Shown piece by piece: positions 54,688 to 64,000 of a stretch of 64,000 nt of DNA. Below the pieces are notes generated by a model. It ran no database searches. It was not told the DNA's origin and worked only from the letters and a program-made list of their open reading frames with translations. The number at the start of each line of letters is the position of its first letter. Positions within the stretch are counted from its first letter, which is position 1. The DNA is taken from contig NZ_CP080492.1 in assembly GCF_019464495.1 (NCBI RefSeq), positions 682,001-746,000 of the forward strand. The letters run 5' to 3'. Made by a program: the position numbers and the translations under genes. This DNA comes from Leucobacter luti. GTDB lineage: Bacteria > Actinomycetota > Actinomycetes > Actinomycetales > Microbacteriaceae.

Positions 54688-57600
54688 TCATCCCTGACTC
54701 ACCGCCGGGATGATGTGCAACCGGCAGTTCCCAGGCTGGTGCGGGTCAGAGCAGTGGTGCTCAATCCTTGCGGTGAACTCCCCCGCAGCCATCACACGCG
54801 CAATGTTCGACACACGCTCCTCCATTTCCTGAATTGCCTCAGCGTCAATCGGGGCTTGCACCCGCTCGATAAATCCTGATCCCCCTGTCGCATCCGGATG
54901 CACGTAGAGCAGACGAGCGCCTCCACTGCGAGTTTCGATGTCCGGGGCCGGTACCGAATTGTCGACGGTGTCTTCGGAGTCGGCCGGCGGGCCATCGATG
55001 GTGAATGCTCCCAGCGTGACCCCGAGCTGGTATGCGCGCAGCTGTGCATGCGTCTCGGCTTGGGCTTTGCTCGGCGGGGTTCGCCCGGTCTTGAGGTCCA
55101 ACACGGTGACCTCCGCCTCACCATTTGCGAGTTCCCTGCGCTCGAGCCGGTCCGCGATCCCTCGCAACACCGCTCGATCGATGGGCACGGCGAAACTCGC
55201 TTCCTTCCCGATCAGCGTGCGCTCAGAGGCCGCGAACTCTTGCAAATACGTAGCGAGGCCTTCGGTCATCGTGACAGCAAGGCGTTTTGCGCGCACTGAT
55301 TCCCACTGGGCATCGAAATCGAGTTTGCGCCACTCCGACATGACGGCGGTCAAGAGCTCGTCTGCGTCTGGCGATTGCGCCGTTTCGAGCGCATGGTGCA
55401 CGAGCGTGCCAATACTCGCTTGCACGCTTCCAGTGCCGCCGCCCAGGTGTGCAATAGCCCAGTCGAGCGGACAAGACTCCGCGCGCTCCAACTGCGAAGG
55501 ACTCACTGAAACCGTTGCCTCGGGATCCTCATCGAGCGGGACCAGCGGCGCCTGGGTACTGGGCGGCCGCACGCCATACCATTCATCGGGAGGCGCGCCT
55601 GGGACACCGGCACGCGCAAGCTCGCTCAGCGCACGCAATGCAGCTTGGTCAGCTGGATCACGCACGAGTCGCCTGCGCATATCGGCCGTGATGCCACGCA
55701 GCGTAATCCTGGAGCTCGGGAGCCCATCAGCGCGGAATTCTCGCCCGAGCGAGAACAGAGCACTCGGATGCTGATCCTCGTCGGAGACGGCCACGACGAG
55801 CAGTTCAGAACTCGCTCGCGCGCAGGCATGCACGAGTAGCCGCAATTCATCGTGAATGGTGTCGCGACGCGACGGAGGAACTGCTTCATCTCCGCGCAAC
55901 CATCGCTCGAGCGCCGCAGCGCCCAGCAATGAACCGCGCGCCCGGAGATTCGGCCACGAGCCATCTTGGAGCCCCACGATCGCAACAAGTGCAAATTCTC
56001 GTCCGAGCGCACCCTGCGGGGTCGTCACAGTCACCGACGCACGTTGGCTGCGCTGCGCCAGCGAGTCCTCAGGCACCGTACTCGAGAGGATCTCATCAAG
56101 CAGTTCTTCGATCGGCTGCGTGCTGTCTTGCTCTTCGTGGCGCTGCAGAGCGAAGAACAGGCCCATCACGGCATCCAACGACCGATGAGCGTCATCCGAA
56201 CGAGCGCCTCGGCCATCGAGCGCATCACGCTGCCAGTCGCTCGCGAGCTTCGTTCTGTCCCAGATCATCCACAGTGTTTCGCGCGCGGTGCCGCCGGCTT
56301 CGCGCACGGTCATCGCAGCACCGGCGATCTGGCCGAGCTTGCGTAGTGCACGGCCGCCGGCGCTGTCCACCACTGGCACGGGACCTGGGAATGCGAAGGC
56401 TTCTGCGACGAGCTCATCGATGCTGCGAGTTTCACGCTCTTCCTCGCGGGCATCACGTCGCTCCTGGAGCAGCAGCGCGCTTCGCAATCGCCGCAGTGCG
56501 ACCGGGTCGAGGCCACCAATGGTGCCGCCGACAAGGGGAAGAATCTCCTCGGGCGCGATCGCATGCAGGCCGAGAGCGTGCTGCAGCAGGCGCACGAGTT
56601 CGCGGACAATCTGATGCTCTCGCAACACGATGCCGCCCGCCGCAATCCCCGTCGGAACCTGGTGCGCTGCCAGCGCACGCGCGACGCGCACGGCCTCCCC
56701 GCGACTGCGGCACAGCACCGCCATCTCGTTCCACGGCACCGCGGGAGCGCCTCCGAGTCCGAGCCGTCGGGAGCGCATGCGGTGCGCAATCGCCCCAAGC
56801 TGCTCCGCGCCCGACCCGACAACCGCGAACTGCACAGCGGGATCTGGATCGGCGGGTTGCACAGGCCTGGCAATCGCCTCGCGCTGTTCACCGAGGCCTG
56901 CCGCGCCCACTCGAGCCGCGAGCCCCGCAACGGCTGATCTGAGCTGAGGACCATGTCGATGCGCCCGCGTGAGCACGACACACTGAGCCGGTTCCTGCGG
57001 CGTGCGCGCGGCCGGGCGAATAGCTCTGCGGGCCAACTCGGAGTCGAGCCGAGAAAGCACTCGAGTGCGCTCTCCGTGGAATGCGCCCGTTGCGAGATCC
57101 GGATCGCCAAAGACCCAGATCTTGGAGCCCACCTCGGCGCAGGCAGCGAGGAGCGCGAGTTCTCCCTCACCAAGCTCTTGCGCATCGTCGATGAGAATCA
57201 GCCGCGGCATCGCAAGCTGAGCCTCCGAACCAGTGGGTTGCCCTGATTCAGAGCCGACGACGTGGCCTGAGCCCGCGCGAATGCCTCCGTCGCGACGCAC
57301 TGCACCGGCAGCCGCGTGCAGCAGCGAGCTGGAGCTCAACTCACCAGGTCGCTCCACTTCGAGTCGCTGGGCAACCGCAGCGATGAGCGCAAATCCATCA
57401 CGCCAGCGGGCGCTCAGCTCAGGATCCGGCACCCGAGCATGCTGCTCACGTACTGCCGCGGTCTCAAGTTCACGCAGCTGTGCGGCGAGCTCCATCGGGG
57501 CGACTCCGAAATCGTCAGCCACGCGCCACAGTTCGCGCAGCTCGGCGCGAAAAGCCGGACTGTGCAGCACCTCTGGCGGCACTCCGGCGATCTCCGCGCC

Positions 57601-57984
57601 GTGAGCCGCGGTGCCGGCACTCACGACGTCTGCAATCGCCTCGTCCTGGACCGTGCCGGTCAGGAGCCGTGGTGCTTCATTGCCCGCCAGTGCCGCCGAG
57701 CGGGACAGCACAGCAAAGGCCAACGAGGCGGCGGTGCGCACCGGCGTACCACCAAAGGCGCGCCCAAGATCGCGCTCGATCGCCGCGCGAAGCGACGTCG
57801 CCACGAGACGATTGGTGGCAAGCACCAGAACATCGGTCTCTTCCCACCCTGGTAACCCGAGAGTGCGGCAGAAGGCCTCACGGAGGACAGCCGTCTTCCC
57901 GGTTCCTGCTGCCCCGAGGATGCGTGCGTGACGCGACGGATCCAGAGCAAGCGCCCGGGTCTGAGACGGGTCAAATGAAAGCAT
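54688..57984 (-). CDS. adnA: AdnA-like helicase-nuclease subunit
   Basis: This is a 1098-residue protein. The N-terminal UvrD-like motor has Walker A RILGAAGTGKT (residues 24-31), a Walker B-like LILIDDAQELGEGELALL, a motif III-like VFGDPDLATGAF, and TTPQGALGREFALVAIVGLQDG. The RecB-type nuclease near the C-terminus has VLDLKTGRTPPSKAQAETHAQLRAY with the catalytic Asp and Lys. Weaker motor motifs (LIDDAQE instead of DE-Q-D) match the non-lead AdnA role. It is the first gene of the AdnAB operon. The divergent gene is the penicillin-acylase homologue. Confidence 0.88.
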   Translation of the reverse strand: MLSFDPSQTRALALDPSRHARILGAAGTGKTAVLREAFCRTLGLPGWEETDVLVLATNRLVATSLRAAIERDLGRAFGGTPVRTAASLAFAVLSRSAALAGNEAPRLLTGTVQDEAIADVVSAGTAAHGAEIAGVPPEVLHSPAFRAELRELWRVADDFGVAPMELAAQLRELETAAVREQHARVPDPELSARWRDGFALIAAVAQRLEVERPGELSSSSLLHAAAGAVRRDGGIRAGSGHVVGSESGQPTGSEAQLAMPRLILIDDAQELGEGELALLAACAEVGSKIWVFGDPDLATGAFHGERTRVLSRLDSELARRAIRPAARTPQEPAQCVVLTRAHRHGPQLRSAVAGLAARVGAAGLGEQREAIARPVQPADPDPAVQFAVVGSGAEQLGAIAHRMRSRRLGLGGAPAVPWNEMAVLCRSRGEAVRVARALAAHQVPTGIAAGGIVLREHQIVRELVRLLQHALGLHAIAPEEILPLVGGTIGGLDPVALRRLRSALLLQERRDAREEERETRSIDELVAEAFAFPGPVPVVDSAGGRALRKLGQIAGAAMTVREAGGTARETLWMIWDRTKLASDWQRDALDGRGARSDDAHRSLDAVMGLFFALQRHEEQDSTQPIEELLDEILSSTVPEDSLAQRSQRASVTVTTPQGALGREFALVAIVGLQDGSWPNLRARGSLLGAAALERWLRGDEAVPPSRRDTIHDELRLLVHACARASSELLVVAVSDEDQHPSALFSLGREFRADGLPSSRITLRGITADMRRRLVRDPADQAALRALSELARAGVPGAPPDEWYGVRPPSTQAPLVPLDEDPEATVSVSPSQLERAESCPLDWAIAHLGGGTGSVQASIGTLVHHALETAQSPDADELLTAVMSEWRKLDFDAQWESVRAKRLAVTMTEGLATYLQEFAASERTLIGKEASFAVPIDRAVLRGIADRLERRELANGEAEVTVLDLKTGRTPPSKAQAETHAQLRAYQLGVTLGAFTIDGPPADSEDTVDNSVPAPDIETRSGGARLLYVHPDATGGSGFIERVQAPIDAEAIQEMEERVSNIARVMAAGEFTARIEHHCSDPHQPGNCRLHIIPAVSQG

Positions 57985-58206
57985 GCGGCAAGCCTACTGA
58001 GCACCTCAGACAATGTTGTCGGCGGAGCTCAGAACTCCCCCGAGATCCGGGCCCCGCGCTGTGACTTGTCACACTTTGACGCGATCCGAGCGCGCATCAT
58101 GCCAGACTCACATCGGATCAGTGTCGGCGGTTCATGCCAAACTCGAACCACGCTTCGCGGGGATACCCGCCAACACATCAGTCGCCTCAGAGTGGAGGAT
58201 CACGCC

Positions 58207-61020
58207 ATGGCAGTTACCGCAGCCGAAATGCGCCCACCGACCGCCCCACCGAACGGTGCGCCGCCCGCAGCACCTCCACGCAGCGCGCACCCGAGACGAG
58301 GTCGCTTCCGGCGCGTCGTACTGTGGATCCTCGCGATCATCGTAGCGATCGCGTTGCTCGCAGGTGGCCTCGGAATCTGGACCGTCACGCGTGCTTTTCC
58401 GCAGGCAAACGGCACGCTGCAGGTCCCTGGAGTGACCAACTCCGTGAGCGTGCAGCGGGATGCACGCGGCATTCCGACAATCACCGCGAGCTCATCGGCC
58501 GATCTCTTCTTTGCACAGGGGTTCGTGCACGCGCAAGATCGGTTCTGGGAGATGGACTTCCGCAGACATTTGACGAGCGCTCGGCTATCCGAGCTCTTCG
58601 GCGAATCACAGCTTGGCACGGACACATTCCTCCGCACTCTGGGGTGGCACCGCACCGCTGAAACCGAGGTCCAGCAACTACCGGCTGAGACCCGTGCGTT
58701 TTACGAATCATACGCAGCCGGTGTGAATGCCTATCTGAACGAACGCGCCGGGGGCGGTCTCTCGCTCGAGTACAGCGTGCTCGGTCTGCAGAACCCTGAC
58801 TACTCACCGGAGCCGTGGACCCCGGCGGATTCTGTCGCCTGGTTCAAGGCAATGGCCTGGGATCTCCGCACGAACATTGAAGACGAAACAGCTCGCGCCC
58901 TTCAGGCGCAAGGACTGAGTGCCACGCAGCTGGGAGAGCTCTACCCCGGATACCCGTTCGAGGAGCACCCCGTCATTCTCGCCGACGATCCCGCGGGCAC
59001 GGCCGTCACCGACGGAACACTGGCGGCACCGTTCCCCACCCCCGCAGCGGCAGCGGAGCGCGGATCCAGTGCCGCTCCCGGCTCCCTTGCCGGTTCAGGG
59101 TCCGCTCCCGATCCCGGCTCCGAGGCGGCCGCAGGAGCCGTCGCGCGCAGCGCCGATCTCGGGAGTGCTGCGGGCACCGCTCACGCAGCCGCACTCCCGA
59201 AACTCGCAGCCCTCGGAACCCTCCTCGACCGTGTCGACACACTGATTGCAGGACAGGGAGAGGGCGTCGGCTCAAACTCGTGGGTGGTGTCCGGCGAACA
59301 CACTGAGACCGGAAAACCGCTGCTCGCCAACGATCCGCACTTGAGTGCTGCGCTCCCCTCGGTGTGGACACAGATGCAGTTGCGTTGCGAGACGGTGTCG
59401 CCTGCGTGCCCGTTCGATGTGGCTGGCTACAGCTTCTCGGGGCTGCCAGGAATCGTCATCGGTCACAACGAGAAGGTGGCGTGGGGTTTCACCAACCTCA
59501 CGACCGACGTCGCGGATCTGTATGTCGAGCGCATCGAAGATGATGGCTACTGGATCGACGGCGAGAAGCAGCCCTTTGTGACCCGCTCAGAGACGATCAA
59601 CGTCGCTGGGGGCGATCCCGTCAAGATTGAAGTGAAGTCGACCGGGCACGGCCCCATCCTGTCGGGACTCGAATCAGACTTCACCGCGATCGCGGAGAAT
59701 CCACGTCTCGGAGCACCAACGACGCCGAACACCGCGAACTCCAACTCTACGCTGGACCCCGCAGATGATGCGGCGCTTCCGCCAGGAGAGTTCGCGCTCA
59801 GCCTCCGCTGGACGGCGCTCGACGTGAGCCGCACCGCCGAGGCAATCTTCACCCTGAACCGGGCCGAGAATTTCGCAGACTTCCGACTCGCGGCCTCACA
59901 GTTCGATGTTCCCGCACAGAACCTGATCTATGCCGACCCCGACGGCAATATTGGGTACCAAGCGCCTGGCAAGCTCCCAATCAGAGGCGCGGGCGATGGC
60001 TGGCTGCCACAGCCTGGTTGGGACAGCGCGTACGACTGGCAGGGCTTCATCCCGTTCACCGATCAGCCGATGACCTACAACCCGGAATCCGGAATCATTG
60101 TCACCGCGAACAACGCCATCGTTACTGACGACTACCAGTACTTCCTCAGCCGGGATTGGGACTACGGGTACCGCGCCGCTCGCATTCAGGAACTCCTCGA
60201 CGAGCGAATCGCGGCCGGTCCCATCACTGCTCTGGACATGGCTGAGATCCAAATGGACAACCAGTTCCCGGTTGCTGCGACACTGCAGCGAGCGTATGAG
60301 GGTCTCACCGTAGAAAACCAGGATGTTGCCGAGTCACTGAAGCTGCTGTCGGGCTGGGACGGCCAGAACGATCCCGACTCCCCCGCAGCGGCATTCGCAA
60401 ATGTGCTGTGGCAGCACATCACCGCCCAGCTGGTCGACGAGCAGGCTGTTCGCATTCCCCGTGATGATCAGTCCCGTTTCGCGCGAGCGTTCGAACTGCT
60501 GATAGACCAGCCCGACTCGGAGTGGTTCAGAAGTACGCTGAATGGTCTCGCAACAACGAAGGACGAATTCCTTATCCTCGCCGCAGAACAGGCCCAGACT
60601 GAACTCTCGGAGTTGCAGGGTGCGGACCCAAGCAAGTGGAACTGGGGCACACTGCACGCCATTACGCTCACGAATGGCACCTTCGGTACGAGTGGGATCG
60701 CCCCCATCGAAGCGCTCTTCAACCGCGGCCCCTTCTCGGTCGGCGGTGGCTCCGGCGTAGTGAACGCGACCGGGTGGGGCCTCGACGAAGGCTACGCAAC
60801 GACGACTGTGCCGTCGATGCGGATGGTCATTGATGTCTCAGACTGGGATGCCTCGACCTGGCAAAACCTCACGGGGGCGAGCGGACACGCGTTCCATCCC
60901 AACTACACCGATCAGACCGAGGGGTGGGCACACGGCGAGCAGTATGCGTGGGCGTTCTCACCACGAGCTGTCGCGGCGGCGGCGACCGACGAACTCATAC
61001 TCGCCCCTACGAGTTCCTGA
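58207..61020 (+). CDS. Penicillin acylase family protein (Ntn hydrolase)
   Basis: This is a 937-residue membrane-anchored proenzyme. The start at 58207 has GGAGGA 7 bp upstream. A Pro-rich N-terminus is followed by one transmembrane helix (about 37-60) and the alpha-subunit region (VHAQDRFWEMDFRRH). A Pro/Gly/Ser/Ala-rich spacer of about 60 residues then precedes the beta chain with nucleophile Ser in GVGSNSWVVSG and partners GIVIGHNEKVAWGFTN. Autocleavage before that Ser would generate the active form; the SNS-W version is usual. Family members cleave acyl-homoserine lactones, penicillins or other N-acyl amides; this substrate is unknown. Divergent from adnA. Confidence 0.9.
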   Translation: MAVTAAEMRPPTAPPNGAPPAAPPRSAHPRRGRFRRVVLWILAIIVAIALLAGGLGIWTVTRAFPQANGTLQVPGVTNSVSVQRDARGIPTITASSSADLFFAQGFVHAQDRFWEMDFRRHLTSARLSELFGESQLGTDTFLRTLGWHRTAETEVQQLPAETRAFYESYAAGVNAYLNERAGGGLSLEYSVLGLQNPDYSPEPWTPADSVAWFKAMAWDLRTNIEDETARALQAQGLSATQLGELYPGYPFEEHPVILADDPAGTAVTDGTLAAPFPTPAAAAERGSSAAPGSLAGSGSAPDPGSEAAAGAVARSADLGSAAGTAHAAALPKLAALGTLLDRVDTLIAGQGEGVGSNSWVVSGEHTETGKPLLANDPHLSAALPSVWTQMQLRCETVSPACPFDVAGYSFSGLPGIVIGHNEKVAWGFTNLTTDVADLYVERIEDDGYWIDGEKQPFVTRSETINVAGGDPVKIEVKSTGHGPILSGLESDFTAIAENPRLGAPTTPNTANSNSTLDPADDAALPPGEFALSLRWTALDVSRTAEAIFTLNRAENFADFRLAASQFDVPAQNLIYADPDGNIGYQAPGKLPIRGAGDGWLPQPGWDSAYDWQGFIPFTDQPMTYNPESGIIVTANNAIVTDDYQYFLSRDWDYGYRAARIQELLDERIAAGPITALDMAEIQMDNQFPVAATLQRAYEGLTVENQDVAESLKLLSGWDGQNDPDSPAAAFANVLWQHITAQLVDEQAVRIPRDDQSRFARAFELLIDQPDSEWFRSTLNGLATTKDEFLILAAEQAQTELSELQGADPSKWNWGTLHAITLTNGTFGTSGIAPIEALFNRGPFSVGGGSGVVNATGWGLDEGYATTTVPSMRMVIDVSDWDASTWQNLTGASGHAFHPNYTDQTEGWAHGEQYAWAFSPRAVAAAATDELILAPTSS

Positions 61021-61195
61021 TCGGAGCCGGACGCTGTGGCCCCGGAGCCGGACGCGCCTCCCCCAGAGCCGGACGCTGCGACCGGAGCCGGGCGCTGCGG
61101 CCGGAGCCGGGCACACCTCCCCCTGCCCCGGGCACACCTCCCCGGAGCCGGACGCGGGGAGCAGCCTCCGGAGGCGGGCGCTGCTCCCCGCGCCC
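61021..61195. repeat. GGAGCCGGACGC-type imperfect tandem repeats and hairpin
   Basis: Six or more copies of a GGAGCCGG(A/G)CGC word with variable spacers follow the acylase stop. A 12-bp stem (61154-61165 against 61180-61191) at the end can act as its terminator. The rest of the 318-bp gap to the next gene holds its promoter but no obvious motif. Confidence 0.75.
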
Positions 61196-61338
61196 GGATA
61201 GAGCACATGCACAGAACACCCGGGTCTGCGCTCACGGCGAACGTGCGCCCAGATCCGGGGCATGGCACAGCCCACAGCCATAGACTCGGATCAGTTTCAA
61301 TTCTGTGGCCCTGTGCCACCGCACCTGAGGAGGCCCCC

Positions 61339-61563
61339 GTGGAAGTTCGCATCGGCATCAAGCAGTCACCCCGTGAGCTCGCATTCGAAACCAACGCGAG
61401 CGCCGAAGAAGTTCGCGGGCTCTTCGAAACCGCTGCTGCGAAGGACTCCGGCCTCGTCGCACTCGTCGACACCAAGGGCCGCCAGTACCTCGTCAGCGCC
61501 GACTCCGTCACGTATGTCGAACTCGGCGGCGAAGCAGGACGCCGCGTAGGCTTTGTGAGCTAG
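61339..61563 (+). CDS. DUF3107 (TB9.4-like) small protein
   Basis: This 74-residue protein starts at a GTG preceded by GAGGAGG. It matches the DUF3107 family: EVRIGIKQSPRELAFET, ASAEEVRGLFETA, then LVALVDTKGRQYLVSADSVTYVELG and RVGFV. The mycobacterial homologue TB9.4 (Rv3208A) is a conserved actinobacterial protein of unknown function and an immunoreactive antigen. It is monocistronic, followed by a very strong hairpin terminator. Confidence 0.9.
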   Translation: MEVRIGIKQSPRELAFETNASAEEVRGLFETAAAKDSGLVALVDTKGRQYLVSADSVTYVELGGEAGRRVGFVS

Positions 61564-61572
61564 CACCTCGGA

Positions 61573-61622
61573 ACGCATCACGGGGGCCTCGGATCGTGCG
61601 ATCCGAGGCCCCCGTGATGCGT
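61573..61622. terminator. Very strong terminator, 24-bp perfect stem
   Basis: 61573-61596 is the exact reverse complement of 61599-61622, with two bases between. It lies 9 bp after the DUF3107 stop; the convergent CoaBC gene ends 187 bp further on. Confidence 0.9.
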
Positions 61623-61808
61623 GGTACGGACGACTGCGCTCACCTGGCCCGTGAACATCCCCCTCCTGTCGCAATGCTCCGCGGAGAAGGCTCGCTTCAG
61701 CGAGCTGACCGAGGACGGATCCGACAAACGGACACGAGATCACTCTGTAACGCGAGGCACCGAGCCACAGTCACTTCACGTCTTCAGCATGAGCGCGGCA
61801 GGCACGAA

Positions 61809-63191
61809 TCAGCGCGCAGCGGCATCGAGCTCGTGGCGCACTGCATCGAGGAGGCGCTCGGCAACCTCACGTTTTGTTCCGGAGACTGAGCTCACGACTG
61901 TGCCATCGGCATCAAGCACACGCACGTCATTGTCCCCAGATTCGAAGCCTTCGCTCCAGCCCACGGCATTCAGCGCGAGCAGGTCGACCCCCTTGCGCAA
62001 CAGCTTTCGCCTGCCCCGCTCCAGCAGCTCCTCCTCGGTCGACACCGTCTCAGCCGCAAACCCGACGATCACCTGACCAGGGCGGCGATCCCGCACGAGT
62101 CCAACCAGGATGTCTGGGTTTTCAACGAGCGTGAGCGTGGGGGCCTCACCGGGAGCGTCTTCTTTGCGGATCTTCTGGTCAGCCACGTCAGCAACGCGAT
62201 AATCGGCGACGGCGGCAGCCATGATCACTGCCTCAGCGCCAGCCGACGCAGCGTGCGCCGCAGATTCCAGCTCAGCCGTCGTGCCGACGGGAACCACTCG
62301 CACTTCAGCACGATGAGCGACCTCAGAGAGGACCGCATCATCGATGTTCGCCGCGAGGAGAACAACTTTTGCGCCGCGATCCGCGGCAGCGAGTGCCACG
62401 GCGACGCCCTGTTTCCCGCTCGAGCGGTTCCCGAGATAGCGAACCGGATCAATCGGCTCGCGCGTTCCACCAGCGGTCACCAATACTCTCAGCCCGACCA
62501 AGTCGCCCTCGGCTTGTCCGATGGATCCAGAGACCGCTCCGGATATCACCGTCGCGTCAGAGTCATCGTCGACTTCGGAGGTCCCTGGATCATCTCCTGC
62601 AACGCGGCCAAACACCCCCGTTGGCGGGGCGACCCCTGCGGCGTCGGCTGATTCCTCAGCGACCCCCGCCGCGAGGATTGCGGCGGCCCGCTCACCAATG
62701 ACCTGAGGTTCGCTCATCCGTCCAGGGCCAGTGTCATCGCCGGTGAGACGGCCACTCTCCGGACCCACAAAGACGACTCCTCTGGATCGCAAGATTGCGA
62801 CGTTATCCTGCGTCGCAGCGTGCTGCCACATTTCGGTGTGCATCGCCGGGGCTACGAGCACCGGTGCGCGCGTGGCGAGCAGCGTGGTACCGAGGAGATC
62901 GTCGGCGAGGCCAGCCGTCATCCGTGCGAGCGTGTTCGCTGTAGCAGGAGCAACAATCACCAGGTCGGCGCGCTGTCCGAGCGCCACATGCCGCACCTCG
63001 GGGACGTCTTCGTGCACCGACGTCGTCACAGGGTTGCGACTGATGGCTTCCCAGGTCGGTTTGCCCACGAAACGCAGTGCATCTGCGGTGGGCACGACGT
63101 GGACCTCGTGCCCGGCCTCCACCAGCAGGCGGGCAAGGGCAACGGACTTGTAGGCGGCAATACCGCCGCTGACTCCCAGCACAATGTTCAC
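61809..63191 (-). CDS. coaBC: Bifunctional phosphopantothenoylcysteine decarboxylase / phosphopantothenate-cysteine ligase
   Basis: This 460-residue enzyme carries out the two middle steps of coenzyme A synthesis. The N-terminal CoaC flavoprotein has VSGGIAAYKSV, the conserved Asn in APATANTLARM and PAMHTEMWQH. The C-terminal CoaB has VTAGGTREPIDPVRYLGNRSSGKQG, the KxKK-like KIRKEDA and GWSEGFES. Between the domains is an unusual acidic Gly/Ala/Asp linker of about 50 residues (about 185-235). ATG 63191 gives the standard MNIVLGVSGG start. It is divergent from the NRDE gene. Confidence 0.94.
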   Translation of the reverse strand: MNIVLGVSGGIAAYKSVALARLLVEAGHEVHVVPTADALRFVGKPTWEAISRNPVTTSVHEDVPEVRHVALGQRADLVIVAPATANTLARMTAGLADDLLGTTLLATRAPVLVAPAMHTEMWQHAATQDNVAILRSRGVVFVGPESGRLTGDDTGPGRMSEPQVIGERAAAILAAGVAEESADAAGVAPPTGVFGRVAGDDPGTSEVDDDSDATVISGAVSGSIGQAEGDLVGLRVLVTAGGTREPIDPVRYLGNRSSGKQGVAVALAAADRGAKVVLLAANIDDAVLSEVAHRAEVRVVPVGTTAELESAAHAASAGAEAVIMAAAVADYRVADVADQKIRKEDAPGEAPTLTLVENPDILVGLVRDRRPGQVIVGFAAETVSTEEELLERGRRKLLRKGVDLLALNAVGWSEGFESGDNDVRVLDADGTVVSSVSGTKREVAERLLDAVRHELDAAAR

Positions 63192-63258
63192 GCCCCCATC
63201 CTCCCACTCTCAGCTGTCCGTGACCGGAATGGATCACACCTCACTACACTCGGAGGCA

Positions 63259-63993
63259 ATGTGCACTGTCGTGATTGAGGTTCCGGGCGACCAAGCCACT
63301 CCGATTCGCCTCCTTGCGGTGCGCGACGAAGATCCCGCACGCGCGTGGGATCCCCCAGGACAGTGGTGGCCTACGGGTTTCCCAAATACCTGGGGCGTGC
63401 GGGATCGACGCGCGAACGGCGCGTGGTTGGCCTATGCGAATCAGCCAGGACGGCTCGCAGTGGTGCTCAATCGCGCGGCCGAAGTCGTGGAGCCGAGCGC
63501 AGGTTTCACCTCACGCGGCACCCTGGTGCTCGACACTATTGCTGGATCGGTGCTGCAGGATCCGCCTTCCACACCCGCGTTCACCCTCCTCGACGTTCAC
63601 GGTGGGACCGCGGCGGCTGTGTCGTGGGACGGCATCTCTCTGCGCCGCAAGCTGCTCGCGCCAGGCGTGCACATGATCGCCCACCACGACGTGAATGACC
63701 AGGCATCACCCCGAATCGCCCGGTGGCTTCCCGAGTTTCAAGCACTCGCTGGCACACCGGACGACGCCTGGCGCGAGGCGTGGCTCGAGCTCCTCGCGCG
63801 CTCCGCCGAACTCGGGCCGGACGATGATCGCGCGATCGTGCGCGACAACACCGTCCATGGGTTCCCCACGCTCTCATTGCTCGCGTGTCTCGCTGAGATC
63901 GATGAGAGCGGTGTCGCACTCGACTGGGCGGAATTTGATCCGCCTGGCACCTGGGGGAACCCCACCTTTCACTCCGGGGACCACCGAGCGTAG
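63259..63993 (+). CDS. NRDE (TANGO2-like) family protein
   Basis: This 244-residue protein begins MCTVVIEV, with Cys2 in the position of the Ntn-type nucleophile, and has VRDEDPARAWDPP (the NRDE motif is VRDE here), WGVRDRRANGAWLAYA and RGTLVLD. Related TANGO2-like proteins handle haem or lipid intermediates, with unclear enzymology. ATG 63259 is preceded by GGAGG. It ends seven bases before the window edge. Confidence 0.85.
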   Translation: MCTVVIEVPGDQATPIRLLAVRDEDPARAWDPPGQWWPTGFPNTWGVRDRRANGAWLAYANQPGRLAVVLNRAAEVVEPSAGFTSRGTLVLDTIAGSVLQDPPSTPAFTLLDVHGGTAAAVSWDGISLRRKLLAPGVHMIAHHDVNDQASPRIARWLPEFQALAGTPDDAWREAWLELLARSAELGPDDDRAIVRDNTVHGFPTLSLLACLAEIDESGVALDWAEFDPPGTWGNPTFHSGDHRA

Positions 63994-64000
63994 CGGTGCG

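Noticed and set aside
55929..56942. A 337-codon plus-strand frame inside the AdnA-like gene
   Set aside because: Antisense shadow: Arg/Pro/Ala-rich sequence with no recognisable fold, while the minus strand encodes a good helicase-nuclease.

Overview
The window is high-GC DNA from an actinobacterium, most likely a member of Microbacteriaceae. Leucobacter is my best guess, but I make it without any database search. The support is a block at 39.5-63.9 kb: UPF0182 membrane protein, YlbL-type PDZ/Lon-like protease, DUF2342-type protein, UvrD2-like helicase, NudC, AdnB-AdnA, a DUF3107/TB9.4-like protein and CoaBC. Much of this order resembles the mycobacterial Rv3193c-Rv3202c neighbourhood. Other support is two initiator tRNA genes and a surface protein with an LAxTG-like sorting end.

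Layout. 0-10 kb is ordinary chromosome: the end of an ABC-F ATPase, three TetR regulators, a META-domain lipoprotein, a VOC protein, a phosphonate-type ABC transporter operon (phnD-phnC-phnE plus a tyrosine phosphatase), a HEAT-repeat protein, a VanZ-like protein and a zinc alcohol dehydrogenase. 10.1-22.2 kb is an accessory island: a 16-bp minisatellite; a SEC-C protein; an AbiTii protein; a 915-aa PHP-plus-SMC-like ATPase (TrlF type); a large serine recombinase; two tRNA-like 3' halves; an HTH/nucleotidyltransferase toxin-antitoxin-like pair; a tyrosine integrase with an excisionase-like protein; and a 3' fragment of tRNA-Pro as an attachment-site relic. 22.2-25.9 kb holds an oxidoreductase trio (SDR, aldehyde dehydrogenase, isopropylmalate/tartrate-type dehydrogenase). 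25.9-26.8 kb is a repeat-rich spacer. 26.8-35.2 kb is a cell-envelope region: a broken teichoic-acid-type glycerophosphotransferase, an HtrA-like protease and a repeat adhesin with a possible Cys-Gln thioester domain. Two fMet tRNAs, an MFS exporter with a divergent XRE-cupin regulator and an AAA ATPase follow, then the conserved block described above, a penicillin-acylase-family enzyme and an NRDE protein.

How the genes work together. The island carries two mobility systems and at least two conflict-type modules. The SEC-C, AbiTii and PHP-ATPase genes are the most plausible undescribed system. The conserved block combines double-strand-break processing (AdnAB), UvrD2, NAD(H) turnover (NudC) and envelope proteolysis (YlbL, HtrA).

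Sequence quality. At least four conserved genes (glycerophosphotransferase, UvrD2, NudC, island HTH regulator) read through perfectly if one base is added. A TetR gene reads through to a coupled ATG if one base is removed. Sites sit in or next to G/C runs, so sequencing or assembly error is the first explanation to test before calling them pseudogenes.
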